A stretch of DNA of 47,410 bases. It comes from Agathobaculum desmolans ATCC 43058. Lineage in GTDB: Bacteria > Bacillota > Clostridia > Oscillospirales > Butyricicoccaceae. The stretch spans positions 1-47,410 of the forward strand of contig NZ_JNJN01000018.1 in the NCBI RefSeq assembly GCF_000701665.1. The letters are read 5' to 3'. Below the pieces are notes generated by a model. It was not told the DNA's origin, ran no database searches, and saw only the letters and a program-made list of their open reading frames with translations. This document shows, in pieces, positions 1-7,413 of the stretch (positions are counted from its first letter, which is position 1; each line of letters begins with the position of its first letter). Both the position numbers and the translations under genes were made by a program.

Positions 1-43
1 CCGTACTCTTTCTGCTGGAAACATCGATACCTGCTGCGTTCAT
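1..43 (-). CDS. IS110-family transposase, N-terminal fragment (runs off left edge)
   Basis: Reading the minus strand from 43, the first 14 codons give MNAAGIDVSSRKST. This is the characteristic opening of IS110-family transposases: the Asp of GIDVS is the first acidic residue of the RuvC-like DEDD catalytic domain. An AGGAGT ribosome-binding site lies at 51-56, seven bases upstream of the ATG. The rest of the protein, including the serine-containing Tnp domain, is outside the window. IS110 enzymes are known to recombine DNA guided by a bridge RNA made from the element's own non-coding end. With only 14 residues visible, the call rests on this motif, the RBS, and the fact that the adjacent non-coding block interrupts an integrase. 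Confidence 0.75.
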   Translation of the reverse strand, partial: MNAAGIDVSSRKST

Positions 44-59
44 GTTCTTCACTCCTAAA

Positions 60-300
60 AAGAAATTGCAATGGACAAAGCCATTCTACCCATTGCCGAT
101 TCTATCTGTTTGGTGACACGAACACGCGGCTCTACCTGCACAAATCGAACACTGCGAATAGGAGGATGGCTGACTGACTTCAACACGGACGGACAAGCCC
201 TTGGACGAGAAGGTCAGACCATTACCTTCCTATTCTAACAGCTTAGGCAACGAGATGTCTCGGCTCGTAGCTGGCTACCACATTTCCGAGGCAACTATAT
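60..300 (-). ncRNA. Candidate IS110 bridge RNA
   Basis: This is the non-coding end upstream of an IS110 transposase, the place where IS110-group elements are known to encode a structured bridge RNA with donor- and target-binding loops. Local hairpins are visible: CGAGA/TCTCG at 251-262, GTAG/CTAC at 267-278, and GAAGGT/ACCTTC at 209-229. The exact 5' and 3' ends and the guide loops cannot be set by eye. The call is inferred from position and family, supported by these stems. Confidence 0.5.
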
Positions 301-305
301 AGTAA

Positions 306-893
306 CAGGGACGGGAAATGCTGTTCTGGACAAAGGCGGAGTATCTGAAATTCGCCGAGGCCATGATGGACAAGCCCCTTTCCTATTACGCCTTTGAAAT
401 GCTCTACTGGTGCGGCGTCCGGGAGGGGGAGCTGCTGGCCCTCACTCCTGGCGACTTCGACTTTGAGAAACAGACCGTCACCATCTCCAAGTCCTACCAG
501 CGGATTAAGGGCAAGGATGTGATTACCGACCCCAAGACCCCTAAGAGCAACCGGGTCATTCAAATGCCCGCTTTCCTCTGTGAAGAAATGCGAGACTATA
601 TCAAGAGCCTGTATGGGGTGAAGCCCACCGACCGCATTTTCACGGTGACAAAATCCTACCTCCACCGGGAGATGGACAGGGGTGCGAAAGAGGCCGGGGT
701 AAAGCGGATCAGAATACACGACCTGAGGCACTCCCACATTTCGCTGCTCATTGACATGGGCTTTACGGCCCTGGCAATCGCTGACCGGGTGGGACATGAA
801 AGCATTGATATTACCTACCGCTACGCCCACCTGTTCCCCACCCGGCAGGCGGAGATGGCGGACAAACTGGACATGGAGCGAAAGGGGGCCTAA
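306..893 (+). pseudogene. Tyrosine integrase, catalytic domain only (5' part lost to IS110)
   Basis: The frame encodes about the last 190 residues of a phage/transposon-type tyrosine recombinase, against roughly 350-400 for the family. Catalytic landmarks are present in order: the Arg in CGVREGE, the HDLRHSH box, GHES, and the probable nucleophile Tyr in ITYRYAHLFP. The SAM-like core-binding N-terminal domain is missing; coding similarity begins at the IS junction near 306. An ATG at 318 could start a short product, but without the DNA-binding arm it would probably not excise the element. It is followed four bases later by the mobilization gene, which fits an integrase-mob module. Truncation by the IS is inferred; the missing half would be to the left of the IS, outside the window. 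Confidence 0.85.
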
Positions 894-896
894 ATC

Positions 897-1217
897 ATGT
901 CAGTGAAAAATCTTGACCGACACAACCGCTGGAGAAACAAAACTGTGGCTTTCCGGGTGTCCCCGGATGAGGACAGGGAAATTGAAACCGCTGTGCGGCT
1001 CTCCGGCCTTACCAAACAGGACTACATCACCCGACGGCTGCTGTGCCGGGATGTGGTGGTACAGGGCAACCCCAGGGTGTATAAGGCCCTGCGGAACGAG
1101 CTGGCCGCCGTTCTGGAAGAACTGGAGCGTATCGAGGCCGGGAATGGCGTGGATGGGGAGTTGCTGGACACCATCCGGCTGATCGCCGCCATCATGGACG
1201 GCATGAGGGAGGATTGA
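897..1217 (+). CDS. MobC-like mobilization accessory protein
   Basis: A 106-residue protein. Its N-terminal half (KTVAFRVSPDEDREIETAV, then GLTKQDYITRRLL) resembles a ribbon-helix-helix DNA-binding fold, and the second half is helical. Small proteins of this form lie upstream of Mob relaxases in Firmicutes mobilizable elements and are thought to help open oriT. An AAAGGGGG-type RBS overlaps the end of the integrase frame and the gene ends three bases before the next ATG, so it is probably co-transcribed with the ATPase. Its role is inferred from context and size; it could instead be a transcriptional repressor of the module. The high GC content matches the relaxase and contrasts with the later methyltransferase. 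Confidence 0.6.
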   Translation: MSVKNLDRHNRWRNKTVAFRVSPDEDREIETAVRLSGLTKQDYITRRLLCRDVVVQGNPRVYKALRNELAAVLEELERIEAGNGVDGELLDTIRLIAAIMDGMRED

Positions 1218-1220
1218 TAG

Positions 1221-2375
1221 ATGGATAGATTGCAAGAGAAAACGACTGCCCCATATCCGCCTGTTGGCGCAGACGGGGGACAGTCGCTCTCACAAAAACC
1301 TAACCAAAGTATAGCAGAGGGCGTGACAGAACACAAGCCCCCGGAAAGAGATTTGGAGGAAATCCTGCGGCAGATAAGCCGGGTCAATGACCCGGCCTAT
1401 CTGCCTACCGTGTCTATGAATGACCTCTACGAACAGGTGTACCCCGGCAGACCTCCTGTGGTAGACGGTCTGCTCTATGCGGGGACATATCTCTTTGTGG
1501 GCGCTCCCAAGGTGGGCAAGTCCTTTCTCATGGCCCAGCTTGCCTATCATGTGAGTATGGGCCTTTCCCTGTGGGGGTATGAGGTGCGCCAGGGGACAGT
1601 CCTCTATCTGGCCCTGGAGGACAACCACCGTCGCTTACAGGAGCGGTTGTACCGGATGTTTGGAGTAGAGAGTACCGGAAACCTGTTCTTTGCCATCGGA
1701 GCTAAGCAGCTCGGCGGTGGCCTGGAGGAGCAGCTAAAGGGCTTTGTCCGGGAACACACGGACACCCGGCTTATTATCATCGACACCCTGCAAAAAATCC
1801 GGGAGGCCGGGGCAGAGAAGTACAGCTATGCCAACGACTATGAGGTAATCACCAAACTGAAACGGTTTGCCGATATAAGCGGGGTTTGCCTCCTGGTTGT
1901 ACATCACACCCGCAAGCAGCAGGCCGATGATAAGTTTGATATGATCTCCGGCACCAACGGCTTATTGGGTGCGGCAGACGGGGCCTTTCTGCTCCAAAAG
2001 GAGCGGCGGGCAGACAACGCCGCCACCCTGGACATTTCTGGGCGGGATCAGCAAGACCAGCGCCTCTACCTCAAGCGGGACGAGGAACGGCTTGTGTGGG
2101 AGCTGGAGCGGCGGGAAACGGAGCTGCGGCAGGAGCCGCCTGACCCGGTGTTGGAGGCTGTTGCCGCCCTGGTAACGGCGGAACGGCCAGAGTGGAGAGG
2201 GACGGCCACGGAACTTGTCGCCGCCCTGGGGCTGGATATGAAACCCAATGCCCTGGCTATGCGGCTGAATGTCCGGGCGTGGCGGCTGTCCTATGAGTAC
2301 CACATCCACTATGAAAGCGCCCGAACCCATGCCGGGCGGAGTATCAAGCTCACGTTGGAGGAACCCCAGGCGTGA
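1221..2375 (+). CDS. RepA-like AAA ATPase / replicative helicase
   Basis: A 384-residue RecA-fold ATPase of the AAA_25/RepA type. Walker A is GAPKVGKS (near residue 92), Walker B is RLIIIDT (near 180), and a VVHHTRK motif follows, typical of hexameric RepA/DnaB-like helicases in plasmids and mobilizable elements. The first 60 residues are low-complexity and polar; the last 80 look like a winged-helix tail. A GGGAGG RBS precedes the ATG by about nine bases. The stop codon overlaps the first unit of the 9-bp repeat array, a typical place for the replication or transfer origin the protein acts on. The family call is good. Whether it drives replication of the excised element or helps transfer is inferred. 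Confidence 0.75.
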   Translation: MDRLQEKTTAPYPPVGADGGQSLSQKPNQSIAEGVTEHKPPERDLEEILRQISRVNDPAYLPTVSMNDLYEQVYPGRPPVVDGLLYAGTYLFVGAPKVGKSFLMAQLAYHVSMGLSLWGYEVRQGTVLYLALEDNHRRLQERLYRMFGVESTGNLFFAIGAKQLGGGLEEQLKGFVREHTDTRLIIIDTLQKIREAGAEKYSYANDYEVITKLKRFADISGVCLLVVHHTRKQQADDKFDMISGTNGLLGAADGAFLLQKERRADNAATLDISGRDQQDQRLYLKRDEERLVWELERRETELRQEPPDPVLEAVAALVTAERPEWRGTATELVAALGLDMKPNALAMRLNVRAWRLSYEYHIHYESARTHAGRSIKLTLEEPQA

Positions 2376-2457
2376 CGACCGTGACAGCTGTGACAGCTTT
2401 TCGGAGTGCGGAGGCGGTGTGTAAAACATCGTCACGGTCGTCACGGCTGTCACGGGG
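2372..2457 (+). repeat. Opposed arrays of 9-bp iterons, candidate origin
   Basis: Three head-to-tail units start at 2372, 2381 and 2390 (GTGACGACC, GTGACAGCT, GTGACAGCT). After a 32-base spacer, three units in the opposite orientation start at 2431, 2440 and 2449 (GTCACGGTC, GTCACGGCT, GTCACGGGG). The regular 9-bp period and symmetry suggest a multimeric protein-binding site or large cruciform. It lies between the RepA-like gene and the relaxase, so oriV is the best guess and oriT the alternative. Confidence 0.6.
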
Positions 2458-2821
2458 AGCGGGGGCGAAAGTCAAGGGGGGCATACCTGCGGGTGGAGAT
2501 TGCCGCAAGTCAATACAACCCGTACCCCTTGACTTTCGGCCCACGGAAAACACTTGCCGGGCGGTGGAAAGGCCCCTGGCCTTTCCACCCTGCCCAACGG
2601 CGAGTGACAAAGTTTAGGCGGGGTGCAGGGTGCCCTTTTCAAAGGGCGGCCCTGCTGGGGGAGGCAACCGCAGTTGCCGGGGGCAAAGCCCCCACACCAC
2701 CCCGTAGGGCGCAAATGCGCTTTTGATGGCCGTCAGGCTGTCAAAAGTGCTTTTGCGTTACTTTCGCAGAAAGTAACAAAGGCTCGCCGCTTGCGCGGCG
2801 GAAAAGGGAGGAGGGATTGAT
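2458..2821 (+). other. GC-rich non-coding spacer upstream of relaxase
   Basis: This stretch has no convincing gene. It is GC-rich with short inverted segments, for example CTTTCGCAGAAAG at 2761-2773 and GCCGCTTGCGCGGC at 2786-2799 just upstream of the relaxase RBS. In elements of this layout oriT usually lies directly upstream of the relaxase gene, so the nic site may be here, but I cannot point to a specific nic sequence. Confidence 0.4.
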
Positions 2822-4009
2822 TTGAAAAGGACAATCAGCGCCATGGTGGGCCAAGGATCGGTGAACCATAACAGTAGAAAATTCCACGCCAAGAACACTG
2901 ACCCGGAACGCTCCCACTTGAATATAACCTACTGCCAGGAGAATATCAAGGCGGTGTACCATGAACTCTTTGACGAGGCTCTGGAACGGTACAACGCTAA
3001 ACAAACCAGGGCCGACAGAAGGATAGAGGATTACTATGAGAAGATCCGCTCCGGCAAGCAGGAAAAGCCGTTCCATGAAATCATCCTGCAAGTGGGCAAT
3101 CGAGATGATATGAGCGCCGACAGCGAGGAGGGACAGCTTGCGGCAGCGGTTTTGGACGAGTACATGAAGGGCTTTCAAGAGCGCAACCCCCAACTCCGGG
3201 TGTTCTCTGCCCACCTCCACATGGACGAGGCTACGCCCCATCTGCACATTGACTTTGTACCATTCACCACCGGGAGCAAGCGAGGGCTGGACACGAGGGT
3301 ATCTTTGAAACAGGCGTTAGCGGCCCAGGGTTTCCAGGGCGGCACCAGAGGGGACACAGAGTGGAGCCAGTGGGTGCGCTCGGAAAAGGAGCAGCTTTCC
3401 CTGGTCATGGAGCGCCACGGGATTGAGTGGGAGGACAAAGGCACCCACGACAAGCACTTGTCTGTGCTGGACTACAAGAAAGAGCAGCGGGCAAAGGAGA
3501 TCGCCGTTCTGGAGACGGTCAAGGCGGAGAAAGAAAACCAGGTGGAGAGCCAGGAACGGCGGCTCAAAGAACTTGCCCCGGCGGTGAAAAATATGGAGCG
3601 GTTGGCAGCGGATTTCTCCGCCAATCCGGAGGAGATTTTGCCGGAGCCGGGAACGCTGGAAACAGGCCGGGCCTACCGAGAGAAAAAGGCAAAGCCCCTG
3701 CTGGCCCAAATCGTCAAGGTGCTGCGCTCCCTGTATCTGGCCTATGTGGAGCTGCGGGGGAAATTTGAGCGTCTGCAAGGGGACTATGGCCGGGTGAGGG
3801 AGAGCAACATCCGCCTGTCTGATCGATTGCAGGAGGTCAAGTTGGAAAACAAGGCCATGCGGCAAGTCTCCGCTGACTATGAGCGGGTCAAAAGGGCCTT
3901 TGGCCCAGAACAAGTGGACAGAATATTAGAGGCAGCTTACCAGCAGGAACATGCCGAAAAGGAACGGAAACGGGCCGCAAAGTCAAAAATTCGGATAGAC
4001 GCACGATAA
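2822..4009 (+). CDS. MobV/Pre-type relaxase (plasmid recombination enzyme)
   Basis: A 395-residue relaxase of the MobV (Pre/Mob) family, which nicks oriT and pilots single-stranded DNA during conjugal mobilization. The diagnostic metal-binding motif is HLHMDEATPHLHIDFVP (about residues 137-153), and a conserved NITY segment lies near the N-terminus. Residues from about 215 to the end are charged and predicted coiled coil, matching the usual long helical tail. The start is taken as TTG at 2822 because AGGGAGGAGGG sits eight bases upstream; ATG at 2844 is less likely because it would remove the N-terminal motif. The length is typical and no lesion is visible. The element lacks its own conjugation genes here, so transfer would rely on a helper. 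Confidence 0.9.
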   Translation: MKRTISAMVGQGSVNHNSRKFHAKNTDPERSHLNITYCQENIKAVYHELFDEALERYNAKQTRADRRIEDYYEKIRSGKQEKPFHEIILQVGNRDDMSADSEEGQLAAAVLDEYMKGFQERNPQLRVFSAHLHMDEATPHLHIDFVPFTTGSKRGLDTRVSLKQALAAQGFQGGTRGDTEWSQWVRSEKEQLSLVMERHGIEWEDKGTHDKHLSVLDYKKEQRAKEIAVLETVKAEKENQVESQERRLKELAPAVKNMERLAADFSANPEEILPEPGTLETGRAYREKKAKPLLAQIVKVLRSLYLAYVELRGKFERLQGDYGRVRESNIRLSDRLQEVKLENKAMRQVSADYERVKRAFGPEQVDRILEAAYQQEHAEKERKRAAKSKIRIDAR

Positions 4010-4019
4010 TCACCAAAAC

Positions 4020-4056
4020 CGGAGGGTATTCCAGTGAATACCCTCCGATTTTATTT
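4020..4056 (+). terminator. Rho-independent terminator after relaxase
   Basis: A perfect 12-bp stem (4020-4031 with 4036-4047) closes a four-base CAGT loop and is followed by ATTTTATTT. It ends the mobilization operon and insulates it from tet(W). Confidence 0.9.
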
Positions 4057-4078
4057 GTGGAATCGGTAAAATGATTTC

Positions 4079-4107
4079 TTGTTTTTTAGAGCGTACTATG
4101 ATATACT
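4079..4107 (+). promoter_or_regulatory. tet(W) promoter
   Basis: A TTGTTT -35 (4079-4084) and TATACT -10 (4102-4107) are separated by 17 bases. They lie upstream of the leader peptide and attenuator, as expected for ribosomal-protection tet genes. Confidence 0.7.
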
Positions 4108-4139
4108 GCTATTATCCTGATTTGAGGAGTCTATCAAAT

Positions 4140-4163
4140 ATGCGGCAAGGTATTCTTAAATAA
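4140..4163 (+). CDS. tet(W) leader peptide
   Basis: A seven-codon ORF (MRQGILK) starts at 4140, with GAGGAG at 4124-4129 as RBS. Its 3' codons overlap the left arm of the attenuator stem (4150-4160). Ribosome position on this ORF would therefore decide whether the stem forms. In tet(M)-like systems tetracycline-slowed ribosomes favour read-through; applying that here is inference from the layout. Confidence 0.6.
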   Translation: MRQGILK

Positions 4164-4250
4164 AATTTGATAATGGGCGCAAAAATGATTGCCCCTTGCA
4201 GGGGCTTGGTTTTTGTACCCAATTTTAAGAATACTTTTGCCTTTTTAGTA
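4150..4250 (+). promoter_or_regulatory. Transcription attenuator upstream of tet(W)
   Basis: The leader-ORF segment 4150-4160 (GTATTCTTAAA) is perfectly complementary to 4224-4234 (TTTAAGAATAC), which is followed by the pyrimidine-rich CTTTTGCCTTTTT. A smaller GCCCC/GGGGC hairpin at 4191-4205, followed by TTGGTTTTT, is nested inside. These alternative structures fit attenuation control coupled to leader-peptide translation. Confidence 0.7.
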
Positions 4251-4311
4251 AATATCGTGACGGACCGCGGCTTATGTAAGTCGTGTATGTTTCTGTGTGT
4301 CCGAAGTCATG

Positions 4312-4349
4312 ATCCCCAGCGGTAAAAGTATTAGCCGCTGGGGATTTTT
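4312..4349 (+). terminator. Second leader terminator just upstream of tet(W)
   Basis: An 11-bp stem, 4312-4322 with 4335-4345 (core CCCCAGCGG/CCGCTGGGG), is followed directly by a T run, 37 bases before the tet(W) ATG. It is a second barrier that must be read through, either part of the attenuator or a general damper. Confidence 0.7.
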
Positions 4350-4381
4350 GCGCCCATTCGGGCCTTGTATGGAGGATAGAC

Positions 4382-6301
4382 ATGAACATTATCAATATCG
4401 GGATTCTTGCCCATGTAGACGCTGGAAAGACGACCTTGACGGAGAGTCTGCTATATGCCAGTGGAGCCATTTCAGAACCAGGGAGCGTCGAAAAAGGGAC
4501 AACGAGGACGGACACCTTGTTTTTGGAGCGGCAGCGTGGGATTACCATTCAAGCGGCAGTCACTTCCTTCCAGTGGCACAGATGTAAAGTTAACATTGTG
4601 GATACGCCCGGCCACATGGATTTTTTGGCGGAGGTGTACCGCTCTTTGGCTGTTTTAGATGGGGCCATCTTGGTGATCTCCGCGAAAGATGGCGTGCAGG
4701 CCCAGACCCGTATTCTGTTCCATGCCCTGCGGAAAATGAACATTCCCACCGTTATCTTTATCAACAAGATCGACCAGGCTGGCGTTGATTTGCAGAGCGT
4801 GGTTCAGTCTGTTCGGGATAAGCTCTCCGCCGATATTATCATCAAGCAGACGGTGTCGCTGTCCCCGGAAATAGTCCTGGAGGAAAATACCGACATAGAA
4901 GCATGGGATGCGGTCATCGAAAATAACGATGCATTATTGGAAAAGTATATCGCAGGAGAACCAATCAGCCAGGAAAAACTTGCGCGGGAGGAACAGCGGC
5001 GGGTTCAAGAAGCCTCCCTGTTTCCGGTCTATCATGGCAGCGCCAAAAAGGGCCTTGGCATTCAACCGTTGATGGATGCGGTGACAGGACTGTTCCAACC
5101 GATTGGGGAACAGGGGAGCGCCACCCTATGCGGCAGCGTTTTCAAGGTTGAGTACACCGATTGCGGCCAGCGGCGTGTCTATCTGCGGCTATACAGCGGA
5201 ACGCTGCGCCTGCGGGATACGGTGGCCCTGGCCGGGAGAGAAAAGCTGAAAATCACAGAGATGCGTATTCCATCCAAAGGGGAAATTGTTCGGACAGACA
5301 CCGCTTATCCGGGCGAAATTGTTATCCTTCCCAGCGACAGCGTGAGGTTAAACGATGTATTAGGGGATCAAACCCGGCTCCCTCGTAAAAGGTGGCGCGA
5401 GGCCCCTCTCCCCATGCTGCGGACGACGATTGCGCCGAAAACGGCAGCGCAAAGAGAACGGCTGCTGGACGCTCTTACGCAACTTGCGGATACTGACCCG
5501 CTTTTGCGCTGCGAAGTGGATTCCATCACCCATGAGATCATTCTTTCTTTTTTGGGCCGGGTGCAGTTGGAGGTCGTTTCCGCTTTGCTGTCGGAAAAAT
5601 ACAAGATTGAAACAGTGGTAAAGGAACCCACCGTCATTTATATGGAGCGGCCGCTCAAAGCAGCCAGCCACACCATCCATATCGAGGTGCCGCCCAACCC
5701 GTTTTGGGCATCTATCGGACTGTCTGTTACACCACTCCCGCTTGGCTCCGGCGTACAATACGAGAGCCGGGTTTCGCTGGGATACTTGAACCAGAGTTTT
5801 CAAAACGCTGTCAGGGATGGTATCCGTTACGGGCTGGAGCAGGGCTTGTTCGGCTGGAACGTAACGGACTGTAAGATTTGCTTTGAATACGGGCTTTATT
5901 ACAGTCCAGTCAGCACGCCGGCGGACTTCCGCTCATTGGCCCCGATTGTATTGGAACAGGCATTGAAGGAATCGGGGACGCAGCTGCTGGAACCTTATCT
6001 CTCCTTCACCCTCTATGCGCCCCAGGAATACCTTTCCAGGGCTTATCATGATGCACCGAAATACTGTGCCACCATCGAAACGGCCCAGGTAAAAAAGGAT
6101 GAAGTTGTCTTTACTGGCGAGATTCCCGCCCGCTGTATACAGGCATACCGTACTGATCTGGCCTTTTACACCAACGGGCAGAGCGTATGCCTTACAGAGC
6201 TAAAAGGGTATCAGGCCGCTGTCGGCCAGCCGGTCATCCAGCCCCGCCGTCCAAACAACCGCCTGGACAAGGTGCGCCATATGTTTCAGAAGGTAATGTA
6301 A
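4382..6301 (+). CDS. tet(W): Tetracycline resistance ribosomal protection protein Tet(W)
   Basis: A 639-residue translational GTPase related to EF-G that dislodges tetracycline from the ribosomal A site. The G1 motif AHVDAGKTT is at residues 10-18, followed by RGIT (switch I), DTPGH (G3) and NKID (G4). The C-terminal half carries the EF-G-like domains, with [20 protein letters not shown] and [12 protein letters not shown]. Length and sequence match Tet(W) as I remember it, much more closely than Tet(M) or Tet(O). A GGAGG RBS precedes the ATG by seven bases. It sits behind its own promoter and leader, is preceded by a terminated mobilization operon and followed by a methyltransferase. No lesion is visible, so resistance is probably functional. 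The residue-level allele would need an alignment. Confidence 0.96.
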   Translation: MNIINIGILAHVDAGKTTLTESLLYASGAISEPGSVEKGTTRTDTLFLERQRGITIQAAVTSFQWHRCKVNIVDTPGHMDFLAEVYRSLAVLDGAILVISAKDGVQAQTRILFHALRKMNIPTVIFINKIDQAGVDLQSVVQSVRDKLSADIIIKQTVSLSPEIVLEENTDIEAWDAVIENNDALLEKYIAGEPISQEKLAREEQRRVQEASLFPVYHGSAKKGLGIQPLMDAVTGLFQPIGEQGSATLCGSVFKVEYTDCGQRRVYLRLYSGTLRLRDTVALAGREKLKITEMRIPSKGEIVRTDTAYPGEIVILPSDSVRLNDVLGDQTRLPRKRWREAPLPMLRTTIAPKTAAQRERLLDALTQLADTDPLLRCEVDSITHEIILSFLGRVQLEVVSALLSEKYKIETVVKEPTVIYMERPLKAASHTIHIEVPPNPFWASIGLSVTPLPLGSGVQYESRVSLGYLNQSFQNAVRDGIRYGLEQGLFGWNVTDCKICFEYGLYYSPVSTPADFRSLAPIVLEQALKESGTQLLEPYLSFTLYAPQEYLSRAYHDAPKYCATIETAQVKKDEVVFTGEIPARCIQAYRTDLAFYTNGQSVCLTELKGYQAAVGQPVIQPRRPNNRLDKVRHMFQKVM

Positions 6302-6351
6302 AGATACATAATCGTCAAGACGGCAACAATCAGAAGTTATGGAGGGTAACA

Positions 6352-7119
6352 ATGGAATATCGTAAGGAAGATTTAATGGAAGCAAAAAAGCAAATTTTGG
6401 GAGTGGGAGAGAACATGGGAACAGAGGAAAGTAAAAAAATCTGGGAGGAGAACGCACAATTTTGGGATAATGCAATGGGTGACGAATCTAATGAATTTCA
6501 CAGAGAGGTAGTGCGTCCCAAAGTAACGGAACTTCTATCTCCTAATCCTGCGGATTATATTTTGGATATTGCGTGTGGCAATGGAAATTATTCTTCGTAT
6601 CTTGCACAAAGAGGCGCTTCGGTTGTCGCTTTTGATTACAGCAAAAAAATGATAGAATTGGCTAAAAGACGGCAATCACAATATGCAAAACAAATTGAAT
6701 TTTGTGTGGCGGATGCGACCAATAGAAAAAGTATATTAGAATTAAAAAGAAATCGAGCCTTTACGAAAGCAGTTTCTAATATGGCAATTATGGATATTAC
6801 GGATATTGAACCACTTCTTATGGCTGTTTATGAACTGTTGCAGGAAAGCGGAATTTTTGTCTTTGCAACGCAACACCCTTGTTTTGTCACGTTGACTGAA
6901 AAATATATGACACCGCACAGTTACTATGATATAGCGATTGAAGGGCAACCGAAAGAGCAGATTTATTATCATCGTTCCATACAAGATATTTTTAACCTTT
7001 GTTTTAGAGCTGGATTTGTCATTGATGGATTTTATGAAGAATGTTTCAAAACCAACAAAGAAATTCCTATGGTAATGATAGTAAGGCTTAAGAAGGTAAA
7101 ACGTGATACCTTACAATAA
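6352..7119 (+). CDS. Class I SAM-dependent methyltransferase
   Basis: A 255-residue Rossmann-fold methyltransferase. Motif I is ILDIACGNGNYSSYLA (about residues 75-90), followed by an acidic FDYSKKMIELA loop and a post-motif CVADAT. The substrate is unknown; the fold resembles small-molecule methyltransferases (UbiE/BioC type) rather than rRNA adenine dimethylases, since no NPPF-type motif is seen. Start 6352 is chosen because GGAGGG lies five bases upstream. An in-frame reading further 5' would overlap tet(W) and is unlikely; ATG at 6415 is a possible shorter start. The gene is markedly AT-rich next to GC-rich mob genes and tet(W), which points to a separate origin and mosaic assembly. It may ride on the tet(W) transcript. 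Confidence 0.85.
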   Translation: MEYRKEDLMEAKKQILGVGENMGTEESKKIWEENAQFWDNAMGDESNEFHREVVRPKVTELLSPNPADYILDIACGNGNYSSYLAQRGASVVAFDYSKKMIELAKRRQSQYAKQIEFCVADATNRKSILELKRNRAFTKAVSNMAIMDITDIEPLLMAVYELLQESGIFVFATQHPCFVTLTEKYMTPHSYYDIAIEGQPKEQIYYHRSIQDIFNLCFRAGFVIDGFYEECFKTNKEIPMVMIVRLKKVKRDTLQ

Positions 7120-7288
7120 ATTCAAGTTTGTCGGGTAAATAGCAAAGCCAGCCGAGCCAGCGGGCGGTCAAGATGAACGGGCTTCGCCCACCGTTGACAG
7201 CCCCGCCCGGTTTCGCAGTTAGGCAGTCAAGGAGCGACAGCAAGGAGTGCTGCCGCCCCGCACTATTATTCAGAGAGGGGGAATTTCC
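7120..7288 (+). other. Non-coding segment between methyltransferase and sigma-like remnant
   Basis: No gene is visible. GC rises sharply after 7140, marking a switch from the AT-rich methyltransferase segment back to mobile-element-like DNA. A small GGGCTTCGCCC hairpin lies at 7179-7189. An AGAGAGGGGG RBS at its end serves the 7289 remnant. Confidence 0.4.
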
Positions 7289-7369
7289 ATGACAGACCAG
7301 AAAGCCTATCAAGAATATATCCAGCGCAGGTACAACGCCTCTTGCAAGGCTGTTATCCGCTGTGCCTGA
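7289..7369 (+). pseudogene. Truncated sigma-70-like element protein (26 codons)
   Basis: A strong RBS (AGAGAGGGGG) precedes ATG at 7289, and the frame reads MTDQKAYQEYIQRRYNASCK followed by AVIRCA and a stop. The pattern resembles, from memory, the N-terminus of small sigma-70-like proteins common in Firmicutes conjugative and mobilizable elements, which run well over 100 residues. Only the first helix remains, so this is a deletion remnant that marks the right side of the decayed element. A genuine very short peptide cannot be excluded. Confidence 0.5.
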
Positions 7370-7387
7370 CAGCGTCCGTCCGTGCCG

Positions 7388-7413
7388 GAATTATGTAGAG
7401 CTCCACATAATTC
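7388..7413. repeat. 26-bp near-perfect palindrome
   Basis: GAATTATGT and ACATAATTC flank an RGAGCTCY-type centre. The whole 26 bp equals its reverse complement apart from one mismatched pair. It falls directly after the truncated sigma remnant, where the element seems to end. It could be a recombination or dimeric-protein site, or a remnant of another element's end. Confidence 0.55.

Larger units (their letters stand above)
1..305 (-). mobile_element. IS110-family insertion sequence, left-end portion
   Basis: The transposase start (43, minus strand) plus about 260 non-coding bases form one end of an IS110-like element. Its junction with flanking DNA is placed at about 303-308, because integrase-like coding sequence (codons for QGREM) begins at 306 and an in-frame TAA sits at 303-305. 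IS110 elements usually lack terminal inverted repeats, so the end is defined only by the break in the integrase. The other end is outside the window. Confidence 0.65.

Noticed and set aside
187-381. Ten-base match GGACAAGCCC between the IS110 non-coding end (about 191-200) and the integrase (about 368-377) as a bridge-RNA target guide.
   Set aside because: The match lies about 60 bases from the insertion junction, where the guide should pair, so it is more likely chance.
243-830. A 195-residue minus-strand open frame over the integrase.
   Set aside because: It mirrors the integrase coding strand, has no RBS, and no recognisable protein.
6187-6351. Upstream in-frame extension of the methyltransferase overlapping the end of tet(W).
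   Set aside because: No RBS, and the sequence is tet(W) read in another frame; the strong RBS at 6341 fixes the start at 6352.
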